Shown piece by piece: positions 17,801 to 28,668 of a DNA stretch of 64,000 bases. The notes below the pieces were generated by a model. That model was given only the letters and a program-made list of their open reading frames with translations. It did not search any database and was not told the origin of the DNA. Each line of letters starts with the position of its first letter. Positions within the stretch are counted from its first letter, which is position 1. Source of the stretch: Telmatospirillum sp. (lineage in GTDB: Bacteria > Pseudomonadota > Alphaproteobacteria > Rhodospirillales > Magnetospirillaceae); assembly GCA_031291415.1 (NCBI GenBank), contig JARLJB010000393.1:1-64000 (forward strand), given 5' to 3'. The translations under genes and the position numbers were made by a program.

Positions 17801-20737
17801 ATGCAGCCAGACCAACTGTCCTTTCTGACCGGTGCCAATGCCACCTATGTGTCGGAACTCTACGCCCGTTTCGTCGAAAACCCCGGGACTGTTGACGCGG
17901 ACTGGGCCGAGTTCTTCCGGGAACTTGACGACGACGCCCGGGAGATTCTCGCCGAACTGAAAGGCGCACCCTGGGGCAGAAATGGCAATAAAGTGATTGG
18001 GGTGGCCGACGACGTCGCTGTCCCGGCCAAGAAGGCCGGTGGCAAGGCCGCCGCCACGCCGGCGCCCTCGGTGGAAGAGATCCGCAAGGTGGCGCTCGAT
18101 TCGATTCGCGCCTTGATGCTGATCCGCGTCTACCGGGTCCGGGGCCATCTGGAGGCCCAACTCGATCCGCTTGGCTTGCAGAAACGCGAACCGCATCCGG
18201 AACTCGATTATCACAGCTACGGTTTCGTCGACGCCGATCTCGACCGCGAGATCTTCATCGACAATGCGCTTGGGCTCGAAACCGCGACGCTGCGGACTAT
18301 CCTGCGCGTTTTGCGGGAGACCTATTGCGGCAAAATCGGCGTCGAATTCATGCATATTCAGGATCCAGACCAAAAGGCCTGGATCCAAAAGCGCATCGAA
18401 TCAATCCGTAATCACACCGAATTCACCGAGCGGGGCAAGCAGGCCATCCTTGAGCGGCTGACCGAGGCCGAAGGTCTCGAGCGCTTCCTGCAGATGAAAT
18501 ACACCGGGACCAAACGCTTCGGCCTTGAAGGCGGCGAGCCGCTGATTCCGGCGCTCGAACAGATTCTGAAGCGGGGCAGCCAGCTTGGCCTGACCGACGT
18601 GACACTCGGCATGGCCCATCGCGGCCGGTTGAACGTGCTGACCAACTTCATGAAGAAGCCTTTCGTCGCCTTGTTTTCGGAATTCCAGGGAAATCCGGCC
18701 AAGCCGGAAGACGTCCAGGGCTCAGGCGATGTGAAATATCACCTGGGAACGTCGGCCGACCGGGATTTCGACGGCAATGTCGTGCATCTGTCGCTGACGC
18801 CCAATCCCTCGCATCTCGAAGTCGCTGATTCGGTCGTTCTGGGCAAGGTCCGCGCCAAGCAGACGCAGAAGGATGGCGATACTCGCCAGGCCATGGGCCT
18901 TCTGATCCATGGCGACGCCGCCTTCGCCGGCCAGGGCGTGGTGAGCGAGTGTCTGGCGATGAGCCAGCTCGTCGGGTACAGCACCGGCGGAACGGTCCAT
19001 GTGGTGATCAACACCCAGATCGGTTTCACCACGGCACCGCAATATTCGCGATCCGGTCCCTATTGCACCGACGTGGCGAAGATGGTCCAGGCGCCGATTT
19101 TCCATGTTAATGGCGACGACCCGGAAGCCGTGGTTCACGTGGCCAGGATCGCTATCGAATTCCGGCAGGAATTCGCCACCGATGTCGTGGTCGACATGGT
19201 CTGTTATCGACGACACGGCCACAACGAGAGCGACGAGCCGGCCTTCACCCAGCCCCTGATGTACCGCAAGATCGCGTCGCATCCGACGACCCGCCAGATT
19301 TATGCGGAAAAGTTGATTGCCGAAGGCGTCGTGACGGCCGAACAGGCCGACACGCTGGTCAGCGATTTCCAAACCATGTTGGAGCGCGAATTCGAGGCGG
19401 GCAAATCGTTCAAGGTCAACAAGGCCGACTGGCTGGAAGGCAAATGGGCGGGTCTAGGCGCGCTGACCGATGAAGAAGAGATGCGCGACGAGAACACCGA
19501 CGTATCCTTCGATCTGCTGCAGGAGGTTGGACGGGCGATCACCACGGTGCCGGACGGCTTCAACCTCAACCGCAAGATCGCCCGGCAGCTCGAGGCGAAA
19601 CAGCAGATGATGGCCACCGGCCAGGGCATCGACTGGGCAACGGCGGAGGCCCTGGCGATCGGCACTCTGGTGGTCGAGGGTACCGGTGTGCGTCTGTCGG
19701 GACAGGACTCGGGACGAGGCACCTTCTCGCACCGTCATTCCGTGCTGATCGATCAGGAAACCGAAAGCCGTTATGTTCCGCTCAATCATATCCGGCCGGA
19801 CCAGGGCAATTTCGAGGTGATCGACTCGCTTCTCTCGGAAGAGGGCGTCCTTGGTTTCGAATATGGCTATACGCTGTCCGAACCTGCCGGATTGACCATG
19901 TGGGAAGGGCAGTTCGGCGATTTCGCCAACGGCGCCCAGGTGATCATCGATCAGTTCATTTCGTCGGGCGAATCCAAATGGCTACGGATGTCCGGCCTGG
20001 TGCTGTTGCTGCCGCATGGTTACGAGGGCCAAGGGCCGGAACACAGTTCGGCCCGTTTCGAGCGCTATCTGCAGCTTTCCGCCGAAGACAACTGGCAAGT
20101 CTGCAATTTCACCACGCCGGCCAATTATTATCATGCGCTGCGCCGCCAGGTGCGCCGCAACTATCGCAAACCGCTGGTGGTGATGACGCCGAAGTCATTG
20201 TTGCGCCACAAGCTGGCGGTCAGCCCGCTTGCCGATTTCGGGCCCGGATCGCGGTTCCGCCGCGTGCTTGGCGAGACGGCAGCCCTGGTTCCCGACGAGG
20301 CGATTCGCCGGGTCGTGCTGTGCACCGGCAAGGTCTATTACGACCTGATCGAGGAGCGGACCAAACGCAACCTCGATGACGTCGCGATCATCCGCATCGA
20401 ACAGCTCTATCCCTGGCCGAAGGAAACGGTGCTGAAGCAACTCGCCCGCTACCCCAATGCTGAAGTCGTGTGGGCGCAGGAAGAGCCGGCCAACATGGGT
20501 GCCTGGATCTTCGTCGACCGTCGTCTGGAATTCATTCTCGAGGAATTGTCGCACAAGGTCCGCCGGGCCCATTACGTGGGACGCAAGGCGGCCGCCGCGC
20601 CGGCCACCGGAGTGCACAAGAACCATGTCTACGAACAGGCGCTGCTGGTCGAGCAGGCCTTGACCTCGGCCCTGTTCACCCTTCCCCAGCCGTTCCGGCG
20701 GCAGACCAAGCTGAGCCAAGTGCAAGGCGCGAAATGA
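17801..20737 (+). CDS. sucA: 2-oxoglutarate dehydrogenase E1 component
   Basis: 978 residues. It decarboxylates 2-oxoglutarate with thiamine diphosphate. The N-terminal peptide [20 protein letters not shown] is the E2-interaction segment. [14 protein letters not shown] and the TPP-binding region [20 protein letters not shown] lie in the centre. [20 protein letters not shown] is diagnostic for SucA rather than AceE. The ribosome site is weak; a GTG at 17772 is out of frame and can be dismissed. 19 bases separate it from sucB. Confidence 0.98.
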   Translation: MQPDQLSFLTGANATYVSELYARFVENPGTVDADWAEFFRELDDDAREILAELKGAPWGRNGNKVIGVADDVAVPAKKAGGKAAATPAPSVEEIRKVALDSIRALMLIRVYRVRGHLEAQLDPLGLQKREPHPELDYHSYGFVDADLDREIFIDNALGLETATLRTILRVLRETYCGKIGVEFMHIQDPDQKAWIQKRIESIRNHTEFTERGKQAILERLTEAEGLERFLQMKYTGTKRFGLEGGEPLIPALEQILKRGSQLGLTDVTLGMAHRGRLNVLTNFMKKPFVALFSEFQGNPAKPEDVQGSGDVKYHLGTSADRDFDGNVVHLSLTPNPSHLEVADSVVLGKVRAKQTQKDGDTRQAMGLLIHGDAAFAGQGVVSECLAMSQLVGYSTGGTVHVVINTQIGFTTAPQYSRSGPYCTDVAKMVQAPIFHVNGDDPEAVVHVARIAIEFRQEFATDVVVDMVCYRRHGHNESDEPAFTQPLMYRKIASHPTTRQIYAEKLIAEGVVTAEQADTLVSDFQTMLEREFEAGKSFKVNKADWLEGKWAGLGALTDEEEMRDENTDVSFDLLQEVGRAITTVPDGFNLNRKIARQLEAKQQMMATGQGIDWATAEALAIGTLVVEGTGVRLSGQDSGRGTFSHRHSVLIDQETESRYVPLNHIRPDQGNFEVIDSLLSEEGVLGFEYGYTLSEPAGLTMWEGQFGDFANGAQVIIDQFISSGESKWLRMSGLVLLLPHGYEGQGPEHSSARFERYLQLSAEDNWQVCNFTTPANYYHALRRQVRRNYRKPLVVMTPKSLLRHKLAVSPLADFGPGSRFRRVLGETAALVPDEAIRRVVLCTGKVYYDLIEERTKRNLDDVAIIRIEQLYPWPKETVLKQLARYPNAEVVWAQEEPANMGAWIFVDRRLEFILEELSHKVRRAHYVGRKAAAAPATGVHKNHVYEQALLVEQALTSALFTLPQPFRRQTKLSQVQGAK

Positions 20738-20756
20738 AAGAAGGCGAGAAAGTCCG

Positions 20757-21950
20757 ATGAGCACGCAAATCGTTGTGCCCGCACTGGGCGAATCGGTGAC
20801 CGAGGCGACCATCGCCAAATGGTTCAAACAGGTGGGCGATGCCGTCGCCGCCGACGAGCCTCTGGTGGAACTGGAAACCGATAAGGTGACCGTCGAGGTC
20901 AATGCTCCAGCGAGTGGGACCTTGGTCGAGATTGCCGCTGCCGTCGGCACCACTGTCGGAGTCGGTGCTCCATTGGGAGAGATCGACGCCTCGGGAGCCC
21001 CCGCCAAAGCCAAACCGGCCGCCGCGCCGGCTCCCTCCGTTGCCGCGCCGGCCGTTACGGCCGAGGCTCATCCGCCGGCCCCGTCGGCTCGCAAGCTGAT
21101 GGAAGAGAACCGGCTTGATGCCGGGGCGGTTACCGGGACCGGCAAGGACGGGCGGATCACCAAGGGCGACGTCATCGCGACTTTGGAGCGTCCGGCCGCG
21201 CCGGCTGCTGCTCCGGTTTCCGTTCCCGCTGCTCCGCGTGCGGCGGATCCGCGCGAAGAGCGGGTCAAGATGACGCGGCTCAGAAAGCGTATCGCCCAGC
21301 GGTTGAAGGAAGCGCAGAACAACGCCGCCATGCTGACCACCTTCAACGAGGTGGACATGTCGGCGATCAACGCGATCCGTGCCCAGTACAAAGAGTCCTT
21401 CGAGAAGAAGCACGGCGTGAAGCTTGGCTTCATGTCGTTCTTCGTCAAAGCCTCGGTCGCCGCTCTCAAGGAATGGCCGGCGGTCAATGCCGAGATCGAC
21501 GGCGACGATCTCGTCTACAAGAATTACTACGATATCGGCGTCGCCGTCGGCACACCGAACGGTCTGGTGGTGCCGGTGGTTCGTAATGCCGACACTCTGA
21601 GCTTTGCCGAGGTCGAGAAGACCATCGGCAATTATGGCCGCAAGGCTCGCGACGGCAAGCTGACCATCGATGAGATGACGGGCGGCACCTTTACCGTTTC
21701 CAATGGCGGCGTCTATGGCTCGTTGATGAGCACGCCAATCATCAATCCGCCGCAGTCGGCAATTCTCGGCATGCATAAGACGCAGTTGCGGCCTGTCGTT
21801 CTTCCCGATGGCCGGATCGAAGCGCGTCCGATGATGTATCTGGCGGTTTCCTATGACCATCGCATCATCGACGGCCGCGAAGCTGTGTCCTTCCTGATCC
21901 GTATCAAGGAATGTCTCGAGGATCCGCAGCGGATTCTCTTGGATATGTAA
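20757..21950 (+). CDS. sucB: Dihydrolipoamide succinyltransferase (E2 of 2-oxoglutarate dehydrogenase)
   Basis: 397 residues. A lipoyl domain with Lys in [15 protein letters not shown] lies near residue 43. An Ala/Pro-rich linker follows, then the peripheral subunit-binding domain ([20 protein letters not shown]), a second linker and the catalytic domain with [16 protein letters not shown] near the C-terminus. It forms the core that binds SucA and Lpd. GAAGGCGAG precedes the start. Confidence 0.97.
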   Translation: MSTQIVVPALGESVTEATIAKWFKQVGDAVAADEPLVELETDKVTVEVNAPASGTLVEIAAAVGTTVGVGAPLGEIDASGAPAKAKPAAAPAPSVAAPAVTAEAHPPAPSARKLMEENRLDAGAVTGTGKDGRITKGDVIATLERPAAPAAAPVSVPAAPRAADPREERVKMTRLRKRIAQRLKEAQNNAAMLTTFNEVDMSAINAIRAQYKESFEKKHGVKLGFMSFFVKASVAALKEWPAVNAEIDGDDLVYKNYYDIGVAVGTPNGLVVPVVRNADTLSFAEVEKTIGNYGRKARDGKLTIDEMTGGTFTVSNGGVYGSLMSTPIINPPQSAILGMHKTQLRPVVLPDGRIEARPMMYLAVSYDHRIIDGREAVSFLIRIKECLEDPQRILLDM

Positions 21951-22036
21951 GGGCGGTGTTGTTTCCACCACCGCAATTCTCCCTCTCTCGGGGAGGGTTG
22001 CGGTGGCGGTGATTCTTTCTTCCAAGGACTTCAATA
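21951..22036 (+). other. Intercistronic hairpin between sucB and lpd
   Basis: CCACCACCGCAA (21974 onward) is complementary to TTGCGGTGGCGG (about 22000-22012), with an inner CTCCC ... GGGAG stem. TTCTTTCTT follows, then AAGGA before lpd. It could be an attenuator or stability stem separating E2 from the shared E3. Confidence 0.45.
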
Positions 22037-23443
22037 ATGGCAGCGCAAGACTTCGACGTGGTGGTGATCGGCGGTGGTCCCGGCGGTTATGTGGCGGCGA
22101 TCCGGGCCGCGCAGCTCGGCCTTAAAACGGCCTGCGTCGAGAAGCGGGGATCGCTGGGCGGCACCTGTCTGAACGTCGGCTGCATTCCATCGAAGGCGCT
22201 GTTGCAGTCGTCCCATCATTTCGAAGAGGTCAGCCATCGGTTTGCCGAGCATGGCATCAAGGTCGGTTCGGTCGAGCTCGATCTTGCCACCATGATGGCC
22301 CGCAAGCAGAAGGTGGTCGGCGACAATACCAAGGGCATCGAGTTTCTCTTCAAGAAGCACAAGATCACCTATCTGATCGGGGCGGGTCGCATTGCGGCGC
22401 CGGGCAAGGTCGAGGTCGCCGGCAAGGATGGCGTCCAGACCGTCACCGCCAGGCATATCGTCATCGCCACCGGATCCGAGGTGACGCCGCTGCCGGGCGT
22501 GGCTATCGATGAGGATCGGATCGTTTCCTCGACCGGCGCGCTGGAGCTGCGCAAGGTACCCGGGCATCTGGTGGTCATCGGCGCTGGGGTGATCGGGTTG
22601 GAGCTGGGGTCGGTGTGGCGCCGGCTGGGTGCCGAGGTGACGGTGGTCGAGTTCCTCGATCGGGCCCTGCCGTTGCATGACGGCGAAATCTCCAAACAGA
22701 TGCAGCGTATCCTCGAACGCCAGGGGATGAAATTCAAACTGGGGACCAAGGTGATGGGGGCGGATATCGACAAGACCGGCGTCACTCTCACGCTGGAACC
22801 GGCCAAGGGGGGCGCCAAGGAGACGCTTTCCGCCGATGTCGTCCTGGTTGCCATCGGCCGGCGGCCGCATACCGAGGGGCTTGGCGCCAGGGAAGCCGGC
22901 GTTGAAATCGACGGCCGCGGTTTCATCAAGGTCGATAGCCATTTCCAGACGAGCGTGCCAGGCATCTCAGCCATCGGCGACGTGATCGGCGGTGTCATGT
23001 TGGCGCACAAGGCCGAGGAAGAGGGCGTCGCCCTGGCGGAGATCTTGGCCGGACAGGCGGGGCATGTGAATTACGATGCCATCCCGGGCGTCGTTTACAC
23101 TTGGCCCGAAGTGGCCAATGTCGGCAAAACCGAAGAGCAGCTGAAGGCCGAAGGGATTGCCTATCGGGTCGGCAAGTTCCCCTTCACCGCCAACGGCCGG
23201 GCGCGGGCCAACGGCGATATCGACGGTTTCGTCAAGATTCTGGCGGACGCCAAGACCGACAAGGTCCTGGGCTGCCATATCATCGGCCCGGCGGCCGGCG
23301 ATCTCATTGCCGAAGTCGTTCTGGGGATGGAGTTCTCCGCCGCCGCCGAGGACATCGCCCGGACCTCGCACGCCCATCCGTCGCTTGCCGAGGCCGTCAA
23401 GGAAGCGGCACTGGCCGTCGACGGCCGGCCGATTCATATCTGA
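22037..23443 (+). CDS. lpd: Dihydrolipoyl dehydrogenase (E3)
   Basis: 468 residues. A FAD enzyme that reoxidises lipoamide for 2-oxoacid dehydrogenases. The FAD motif is [19 protein letters not shown], the redox disulfide [16 protein letters not shown], and the NAD motif [20 protein letters not shown]. The catalytic His-Glu is in [15 protein letters not shown] at the C-terminus. It is the last gene of the TCA run, followed by a palindromic repeat. Confidence 0.97.
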   Translation: MAAQDFDVVVIGGGPGGYVAAIRAAQLGLKTACVEKRGSLGGTCLNVGCIPSKALLQSSHHFEEVSHRFAEHGIKVGSVELDLATMMARKQKVVGDNTKGIEFLFKKHKITYLIGAGRIAAPGKVEVAGKDGVQTVTARHIVIATGSEVTPLPGVAIDEDRIVSSTGALELRKVPGHLVVIGAGVIGLELGSVWRRLGAEVTVVEFLDRALPLHDGEISKQMQRILERQGMKFKLGTKVMGADIDKTGVTLTLEPAKGGAKETLSADVVLVAIGRRPHTEGLGAREAGVEIDGRGFIKVDSHFQTSVPGISAIGDVIGGVMLAHKAEEEGVALAEILAGQAGHVNYDAIPGVVYTWPEVANVGKTEEQLKAEGIAYRVGKFPFTANGRARANGDIDGFVKILADAKTDKVLGCHIIGPAAGDLIAEVVLGMEFSAAAEDIARTSHAHPSLAEAVKEAALAVDGRPIHI

Positions 23444-23751
23444 TACCCGTGATCTCTGTGGGCATAGGCGTTCCGCAGAAACAAACGAATCACCTCGTCA
23501 TTCCCGCGAAAGCGGGAATCCACAACCGGCAGAACTGCGCCCTCGCGTCGTATGGATTCCCGCTTTCGCGGGAATGACGAAAAAGCAGTGGTTATTACTA
23601 TTGCGCGGCCATTCATTGAGACCTTCCAACACGCGCCTCGACAGATCGCGTCGTCAGCCCTTAGGATGATGGCCCTGCGACGCCTTGCGCGAGTTTTCGT
23701 GATTCCTTGTTCCCGTTTTTCTGCCGGCCCCTCGATCCTGACGGGTGGCCG
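23444..23751. other. Gap between lpd and the small membrane protein
   Basis: 308 bases. The only structure is the palindromic repeat at 23497-23578. The remaining ~170 bases before the GTG start at 23752 show no convincing ORF or promoter. Confidence 0.5.
23497..23578. repeat. 82-base palindromic repeat (GTCATTCCCGCG family)
   Basis: Perfect 26-base inverted arms (23497-23522 and 23553-23578). Each arm contains its own small hairpin TTCCCGC-GAAA-GCGGGAA. The same arm sequence begins the elements at 10937 and 48187. The position just downstream of lpd suits a REP-like transcript-end element. Confidence 0.85.
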
Positions 23752-24072
23752 GTGAGTCAGCCGCCGTCTTCCCGCCCGAATCTCCGCCGGCGCCGGCAGT
23801 GGGGTGTTCTGCTGCGCCGTCTCGGCCTGACCGGCGCCGGCGCTTTGCTGATCATTCTGGGCATCTTGTCGGTGCCGACGCCGGTGCCGATCGGCTTTGT
23901 CCTTTTCGCCGTCGGCCTCTATCTGCTGGCCCGGGGTTCGAAGCGGGCCAAACGTTCGGTCAAGGATCTGCGCCGCCTGGTCCCGCCTTTGTCGCGGAGT
24001 CTCAACCGGCTTAAGCATCGCCTGCCGGGCCGCCTGCAAATATTCATCGAGCGCAGCGATCCCGGCGAGTAA
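23752..24072 (+). CDS. Small basic membrane protein
   Basis: 106 residues from GTG 23752; a TTG at 23707 would add 15 residues but is less natural. A very basic N-terminus (RRRRQWGVLLRRLG) is followed by two close hydrophobic segments (LIILGILSVPTP, VPIGFVLFAVGLYLLA) and a basic amphipathic tail. It looks like the small inner-membrane proteins with a Pro-Gly-rich turn between two helices. The function is unknown. Its stop directly abuts the stop of the convergent xerC (TAATTA). Confidence 0.6.
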   Translation: MSQPPSSRPNLRRRRQWGVLLRRLGLTGAGALLIILGILSVPTPVPIGFVLFAVGLYLLARGSKRAKRSVKDLRRLVPPLSRSLNRLKHRLPGRLQIFIERSDPGE

Positions 24073-25020
24073 TTAACTTTTTGCCCGGGGATGGGCATTC
24101 CGGTAGACGGCGGCCAGCTTGCCGGCGTCGACCTCGGTATAGCGCTGCGTAGTCGACAGCGAGGCATGCCCCAGCAGTTCCTGGATAGTCCGCAGATCGC
24201 CGCCGCCCGACAGCAGGTGGGTGGCGAAGCTGTGGCGAAGCGCGTGCGGCGTCGCCGTGTCCGGCAGCCCGAGAAGCGCCCGCAGATGGCGCATCTGTCG
24301 CTGAACCACGCCGGGATTGAGTCGCTTGCCGCGCGCCCCGACGAACAGCGGAAAGTCGGCGCCGCCAATGAACGGACACTGCGCCAGATAGATCGCCACC
24401 GCGTCGACGACGGCCGGCAGCAATGGCACCAACCGTTGCTTGCGACCTTTGCCGGTGATCATCATCGACGGGCCGGAGGGCGCGTCGCGGCGGTCGAGCG
24501 CCAAGGCTTCGCCGATTCGCAGGCCGCAGCCGTAAAGCAAGGTGAACAGGGCGGTGTCGCGAGCCGCCATCCAAGGTTCGCTTTGCAGCTCGCCAACGCC
24601 GGCGATGGTCTCCAGGGCTTCATCTTCGGCCAACGCCTTGGGAAGAGAACGCGGCGGCCGGGGGGCGCGCACGGTGCCCAGCGCGGGATTGTGAGCGAGG
24701 TCGTGGCGGTCGAGGTGACGGAAAAAACTGCGTAGCGACGACATGGTCCGCGCCAGCGAGGTCCGTCCGAGACCGGCGGCCGAGCGCTGCGCGAGAAAGC
24801 TGCGGAAATCCGCCGGACGCAAGCCGCCGAGGTCGGCCAGCCGCGGCTCATTGCCGAGATGGTCGGTGAGAAAGATGAGGAAAGCCGCCAAATCGCGACC
24901 ATAGCCGTCCAGCGTATGGGCCGAGGCGCGCCGTTCGTCGGCCAGCCAGCGGCGCCAGGTGGCGACGGCCGATTGCAGCGCGGCGTCGCCGAGAAAGGGG
25001 ATCAGGCCGCCGGCCACCAC
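24073..25020 (-). CDS. xerC: Tyrosine recombinase XerC
   Basis: About 315 residues from GTG 25020 (or GTG 25017), overlapping the end of the DUF484 gene by roughly 19 bases; much longer versions would run deep into that gene. The catalytic set is complete: Arg in LLYGCGLRIGEAL, Lys in GKGRKQRLVP, His-x-x-Arg in HALRHSFATHLL, His in LGHASLSTTQ, Tyr in QRYTEVD. With XerD it resolves chromosome dimers at dif during division. The DUF484-xerC pairing is conserved across proteobacteria. Confidence 0.93.
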   Translation of the reverse strand: MVAGGLIPFLGDAALQSAVATWRRWLADERRASAHTLDGYGRDLAAFLIFLTDHLGNEPRLADLGGLRPADFRSFLAQRSAAGLGRTSLARTMSSLRSFFRHLDRHDLAHNPALGTVRAPRPPRSLPKALAEDEALETIAGVGELQSEPWMAARDTALFTLLYGCGLRIGEALALDRRDAPSGPSMMITGKGRKQRLVPLLPAVVDAVAIYLAQCPFIGGADFPLFVGARGKRLNPGVVQRQMRHLRALLGLPDTATPHALRHSFATHLLSGGGDLRTIQELLGHASLSTTQRYTEVDAGKLAAVYRNAHPRAKS

Positions 25021-25706
25021 CGCACGACGCAATCTTCGACGATCCGGGCGAGGAAGGAGAGCAATTCCGTCCCCTGGCTGTTGTGAAAGCCACGTTCGTT
25101 GCGCGATCCCAAGGCGATCACGCCACCGGGCAAGCCATTCGGGGTCAGTCGGACCAGGGCGCAAGAGGATACCAAACCGGCACCGTCGCCGAACAGGGCG
25201 GGATCACCGGTGGTCGATGCCCGCAGCATGACCTCGCCATCCCCCAGAATCCGATCGAGCAATCCATTGGGCAAGGTCAGGATGCCCGCCATCAGGGGGG
25301 ATGGGCCCTCTCCCGTTTCGAATCCGATCGTCGCCACGTCGACGTCGAGCAGGCCGGGCAGGTCGTCGGCGACCACGCGGGCCAAACCGGTCATGCTGCC
25401 GGCGTCGAGCAGCGCCAGCGCCGCTTCGTGGGTGCGCGTCTGCGTCGACATATTGCTGCGCGAGGTCGAGATCAGATGCTCGGCACAGCCGCGCAGTTGT
25501 TCGACCTCCTCGCGCAGGCGGCCGATCACATGCTGCTGCAGATCGACCACCGGGCCGGCATCGAAGCGGGCCGGCAAGGTTAACGTGGTAATCAATTCCG
25601 GGTGATCGACCAGAAATTCGGGGTGGTCATGCAAAAAGGCGGCGACCTGTTCGTCACTGACGCTGCCGGTTGAAGAGGCGTTCGCGGTCTCGCTTTTGCG
25701 TGCCAT
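25002..25706 (-). CDS. DUF484 family protein
   Basis: 234 residues. The N-terminal segment VAAFLHDHPEFLVDHPEL is the hallmark of DUF484, followed by a coiled-coil stretch and a GAF-like domain (LLDVDVATIGFE, LALVRLTPNG-type strands). Its role is unknown. It almost always lies upstream of xerC, as here, with overlapping ends. It is divergent from priA, with 144 bases between. Confidence 0.9.
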   Translation of the reverse strand: MARKSETANASSTGSVSDEQVAAFLHDHPEFLVDHPELITTLTLPARFDAGPVVDLQQHVIGRLREEVEQLRGCAEHLISTSRSNMSTQTRTHEAALALLDAGSMTGLARVVADDLPGLLDVDVATIGFETGEGPSPLMAGILTLPNGLLDRILGDGEVMLRASTTGDPALFGDGAGLVSSCALVRLTPNGLPGGVIALGSRNERGFHNSQGTELLSFLARIVEDCVVRWWPAA

Positions 25707-25850
25707 ATCAGCAATCCTGCCGGGGGCGACGGCGAAGGGAGCTATGCGAATCCCGTTGTACGGAAAGAGGTGTCATTCTCAGTGTCACAGTCCTTGGCCT
25801 TGATCGGTGCCGGCTGGTGGTTCGGCGGCCGGGCGGCTAGAGTGTAGACC

Positions 25851-28064
25851 ATGCTCTTCCCGACTGCCAATTCCCAAGCTGACCTTAACGCCACCTTCCT
25901 CGCCGGAGACCGCGTGGCCGTTCTCCTGCCGCTCCCCCTGGCCGGCCACTATGACTATGTCGTTGGCCCTGCTCAAAGCCTGGCGGCCGGCGATTTTGTC
26001 AGGGTGCCATTGGGGACGCGCCATGCGGTGGGCGTCGTCTGGGGCGCCGGCAGCGCCAGCTTGGCCATCGAGAAATGCCGACCGACCGATGGCCGTCTCG
26101 ACGTGCCACCGCTTCCCGCCGCGTCCCGGAAGCTGGTCGATTGGGTGGCCGCCTATACGGTGTCGCCGCCAGGCGCCGTGCTGCGCATGGTGATCAGCGT
26201 GCCGGCCGCTCTGGACGCGCCGCCGGCGGATCCGGTCGCCTATGTCGCGGTCGATCCGCCGCCGCCCGACCTCAAGATGACCGAGGCGCGCCGGCGGGTC
26301 CTCGCCGCGGCCGGACGGCCTTTGCCGGCCGCCGAGTTGGCGCGGCAGGCCGGGGCTGGGACGGCGGTGATCAAAGGGCTGGCCGAGGTCGGCGGACTGG
26401 CGCGGGTGTCGGCCCCCAGGCGGTTGCCGCCGCCGACGCCGGACTGGCGGCGGGCCGGTCTGCCGCTGTCGGACATCCAGGCTTCGGCCGCCGAGGCTCT
26501 CCGCCGGACTTTGGAGGGCGGATTTTCGGTCACCCTGCTGGAAGGTGTGACCGGATCGGGCAAGACGGAAGTCTATTTCGAAGCGGTCGCCGAGGCTCTT
26601 CGGCGCGGACGCCAGGTCCTGGTGCTGCTGCCCGAGATTGCGCTCTCCACCCAATGGCTTGCCCGGTTCGAACGACGCTTCGGCACGCGGCCGGTCGAAT
26701 GGCATTCGGAACTGGGCGCGGCGGCGCGGCGCGACGGTTGGCGCGATGTCGCCTTCGGCCGGGCGAAAGTCATCGTCGGGGCCCGCTCCGCCCTGTTTCT
26801 GCCCTATCCCGAGCTCGGCCTGATCGTCGTCGACGAGGAACATGACGCCTCCTTCAAGCAGGAGGAGGGAGTGATCTATCACGCCCGCGACATGGCGGTG
26901 GTGCGGGCGCGGACCGGCGACGTGCCGATCATCCTGGCCTCGGCGACGCCATCGCTGGAGACACAAACCAACGTCGTTCAGGGGCGTTATGCCCGCGTGT
27001 CTCTGCCGTTGCGCCACGGCGGCGCCGATCTTCCGGAAATTTCCCTGGTCGACATGCGTCGACATGCGCCGCCGCGGCAGTCCTGGCTCTCGCCGCCTCT
27101 GGTGCAAGCCATCGAAAATACCCTGACGGCCGGCGAGCAGGTCATGCTGTTCCTTAATCGTCGCGGCTATGCGCCGCTCACCCTGTGCCGGGGATGTGGC
27201 CACCGCCTTCAGTGCCCGCACTGCACAGCCTGGCTGGTCGAGCACCGTTCGGCCGGCCGTTTGCAATGTCACCATTGCGGATATATTTCCGCGAAACCGG
27301 CGGTCTGTCCCGAATGTCAGGCCGAGGACAGCTTCGCCGCCTGTGGACCGGGCGTCGAACGGCTGGCTGAGGAAGTGGCGGCCAAATTTCCCGACGCCCG
27401 CACCGTCATCATGGCCAGCGACACCTTGCGCGGCCCGCAGGCGGCCCAAGACCTGATCGATCGCATGGCCAACCGGGAAATCGATCTGCTGATCGGCACC
27501 CAGGTGGTCGCCAAAGGCCATCATTTTCCGTTGCTTACGCTGGTCGGCGTGGTCGATGCCGATCTCGGTCTGGCCGGTGGCGACCTGCGGGCGGCCGAAC
27601 GGACCTTCCAGTTGCTTTCGCAGGTGGCCGGCCGGGCAGGGCGTGCCGCCCACAAAGGACATGTGCTGCTGCAGACCTATCAGCCGGACGACAAGGTCAT
27701 GCAGGCTCTACTGTCCGGCGACGGCGAGCGCTTTTATCTGGCCGAGGCGGACGACCGCCGGGTCGCCGGCATGCCTCCTTTCGGCAAGTTGGTGGCGCTG
27801 ATCGTATCCGGTCCCGACCCCGATGCGGTCGATCGGCTGGCGGCGCAATTGGCCAGAGTGGCGCCACGCGGCGGCGATATCGAGGTGCTGGGGCCGGCGC
27901 CGGCGCCGTTGGCCCTGCTGCGCGGCCGGCATCGGCGCCGCCTGCTGCTGAAGGCACCGCGCGCCGTCAATGTCCAGGCCGTGGTCCGCCGGTGGCTGAC
28001 CGGCCTGCGCCTGCCCGGCGGCCTGCGCGTCCAAATCGACGTGGATCCGTATTCTTTTATGTAA
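25851..28064 (+). CDS. priA: Primosomal protein N' (replication restart helicase PriA)
   Basis: 737 residues, a 3'-5' DNA helicase that reloads the replisome at stalled forks. The N-terminal DNA-binding region has [14 protein letters not shown]. Walker A is [14 protein letters not shown] near residue 240 and the DEAH-type motif is [15 protein letters not shown]. Two zinc-binding clusters follow ([22 protein letters not shown]), then [10 protein letters not shown] and the RAGRAAHKG motif VI. Length and motif order are complete. The stop is 2 bases from the repeat block that fills the gap to atpH. Confidence 0.96.
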   Translation: MLFPTANSQADLNATFLAGDRVAVLLPLPLAGHYDYVVGPAQSLAAGDFVRVPLGTRHAVGVVWGAGSASLAIEKCRPTDGRLDVPPLPAASRKLVDWVAAYTVSPPGAVLRMVISVPAALDAPPADPVAYVAVDPPPPDLKMTEARRRVLAAAGRPLPAAELARQAGAGTAVIKGLAEVGGLARVSAPRRLPPPTPDWRRAGLPLSDIQASAAEALRRTLEGGFSVTLLEGVTGSGKTEVYFEAVAEALRRGRQVLVLLPEIALSTQWLARFERRFGTRPVEWHSELGAAARRDGWRDVAFGRAKVIVGARSALFLPYPELGLIVVDEEHDASFKQEEGVIYHARDMAVVRARTGDVPIILASATPSLETQTNVVQGRYARVSLPLRHGGADLPEISLVDMRRHAPPRQSWLSPPLVQAIENTLTAGEQVMLFLNRRGYAPLTLCRGCGHRLQCPHCTAWLVEHRSAGRLQCHHCGYISAKPAVCPECQAEDSFAACGPGVERLAEEVAAKFPDARTVIMASDTLRGPQAAQDLIDRMANREIDLLIGTQVVAKGHHFPLLTLVGVVDADLGLAGGDLRAAERTFQLLSQVAGRAGRAAHKGHVLLQTYQPDDKVMQALLSGDGERFYLAEADDRRVAGMPPFGKLVALIVSGPDPDAVDRLAAQLARVAPRGGDIEVLGPAPAPLALLRGRHRRRLLLKAPRAVNVQAVVRRWLTGLRLPGGLRVQIDVDPYSFM

Positions 28065-28066
28065 GG

Positions 28067-28424
28067 TGTCCCTCAGGCGCCGGAAGTAAAAGGAAATGTC
28101 CCTCAAACGCCGGGCGGGCGCATCCGCGCCCTTGGCTCACGCGCGAATGGTCGCGCGGGGCCTCAATGGCCCAGTCGCGGCAAGCCGCTCCGTCCCCAAT
28201 GTCTGGCATTGTCCTTTGAAGTGACCCGACCGGAGCGGGCCTCGCCCGCGACTAGCGCGTTGAGCGCGCCGCAGCGTTGCCGGAGCGCCAGCGCAGGTAT
28301 AAGCGAGGAAAGCCAAGCCGGCGGATGCCGGCGCCCGGCGCCTGAGGGACATTTACATATCATCGCCCGCGACTAGCGCGTTGAGCGCGCCGCAGCGCCG
28401 GCGCCCGGCGCCTGAGGGACATTT
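28067..28424. repeat. Compound repeat block with inverted ends and a partial tandem copy
   Basis: The left end carries TGTCCCTCAGGCGCCGG (28067-28083) and a variant at 28097-28113. The reverse complement CCGGCGCCTGAGGGACA ends two units on the right (28335-28351 and 28405-28421). A 35-base direct repeat (28241-28275 and 28363-28397) marks a second, internally shortened copy of the right half. The block has the form of a MITE-like element with a truncated duplicate. Open frames in it look spurious. Confidence 0.8.
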
Positions 28425-28431
28425 CAATAAC

Positions 28432-28480
28432 GAAGCACGCTGGCTGGCGTCCGCCAGCGTGCTTCAGACATTTTATTGCT
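28432..28480 (+). terminator. Strong stem-loop between priA and atpH
   Basis: GAAGCACGCTGGC (28432-28444) pairs perfectly with GCCAGCGTGCTTC (28453-28465), a 13-bp stem with an 8-base loop, followed by AGACATTTTATT. The T-rich stretch is interrupted, so it is a plausible but not ideal intrinsic terminator for priA read-through. Confidence 0.6.
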
Positions 28481-28490
28481 CCTTCATCGT

Positions 28491-28504
28491 TTGATTGAGA
28501 TCAA
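28491..28504. promoter_or_regulatory. FNR/FixK-type binding palindrome upstream of atpH
   Basis: TTGAT-TGAG-ATCAA is an exact match to the FNR/Anr/FixK consensus TTGAT-N4-ATCAA, and the palindrome extends to CGTTTGAT ... ATCAAACG (28488-28507). It lies 165 bases before the atpH start, inside an A+T-rich stretch, so oxygen-responsive control of the ATP synthase is possible. The match is seen; the function is inferred. Confidence 0.6.
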
Positions 28505-28668
28505 ACGAACTCAACAAGACGTTATCTTCCGACCGGAGTCGTCTTGCCAGCCATCATTCTATATGCTAGTTAACCGACGCATTATCGGAGGACAACTGTC
28601 CCCCGGTTCGATATTAATAAATAAAATCAATACTTTTCGACGACAGCTCATGTTCGTTGCGGCAATCG

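Noticed and set aside
28137-28363. Short minus-strand ORFs of 66-71 codons inside the compound repeat
   Set aside because: They are made of the repeat itself, have Arg/Ala/Gly-rich translations and no ribosome site. Similar spurious proteins are often annotated from such repeats.
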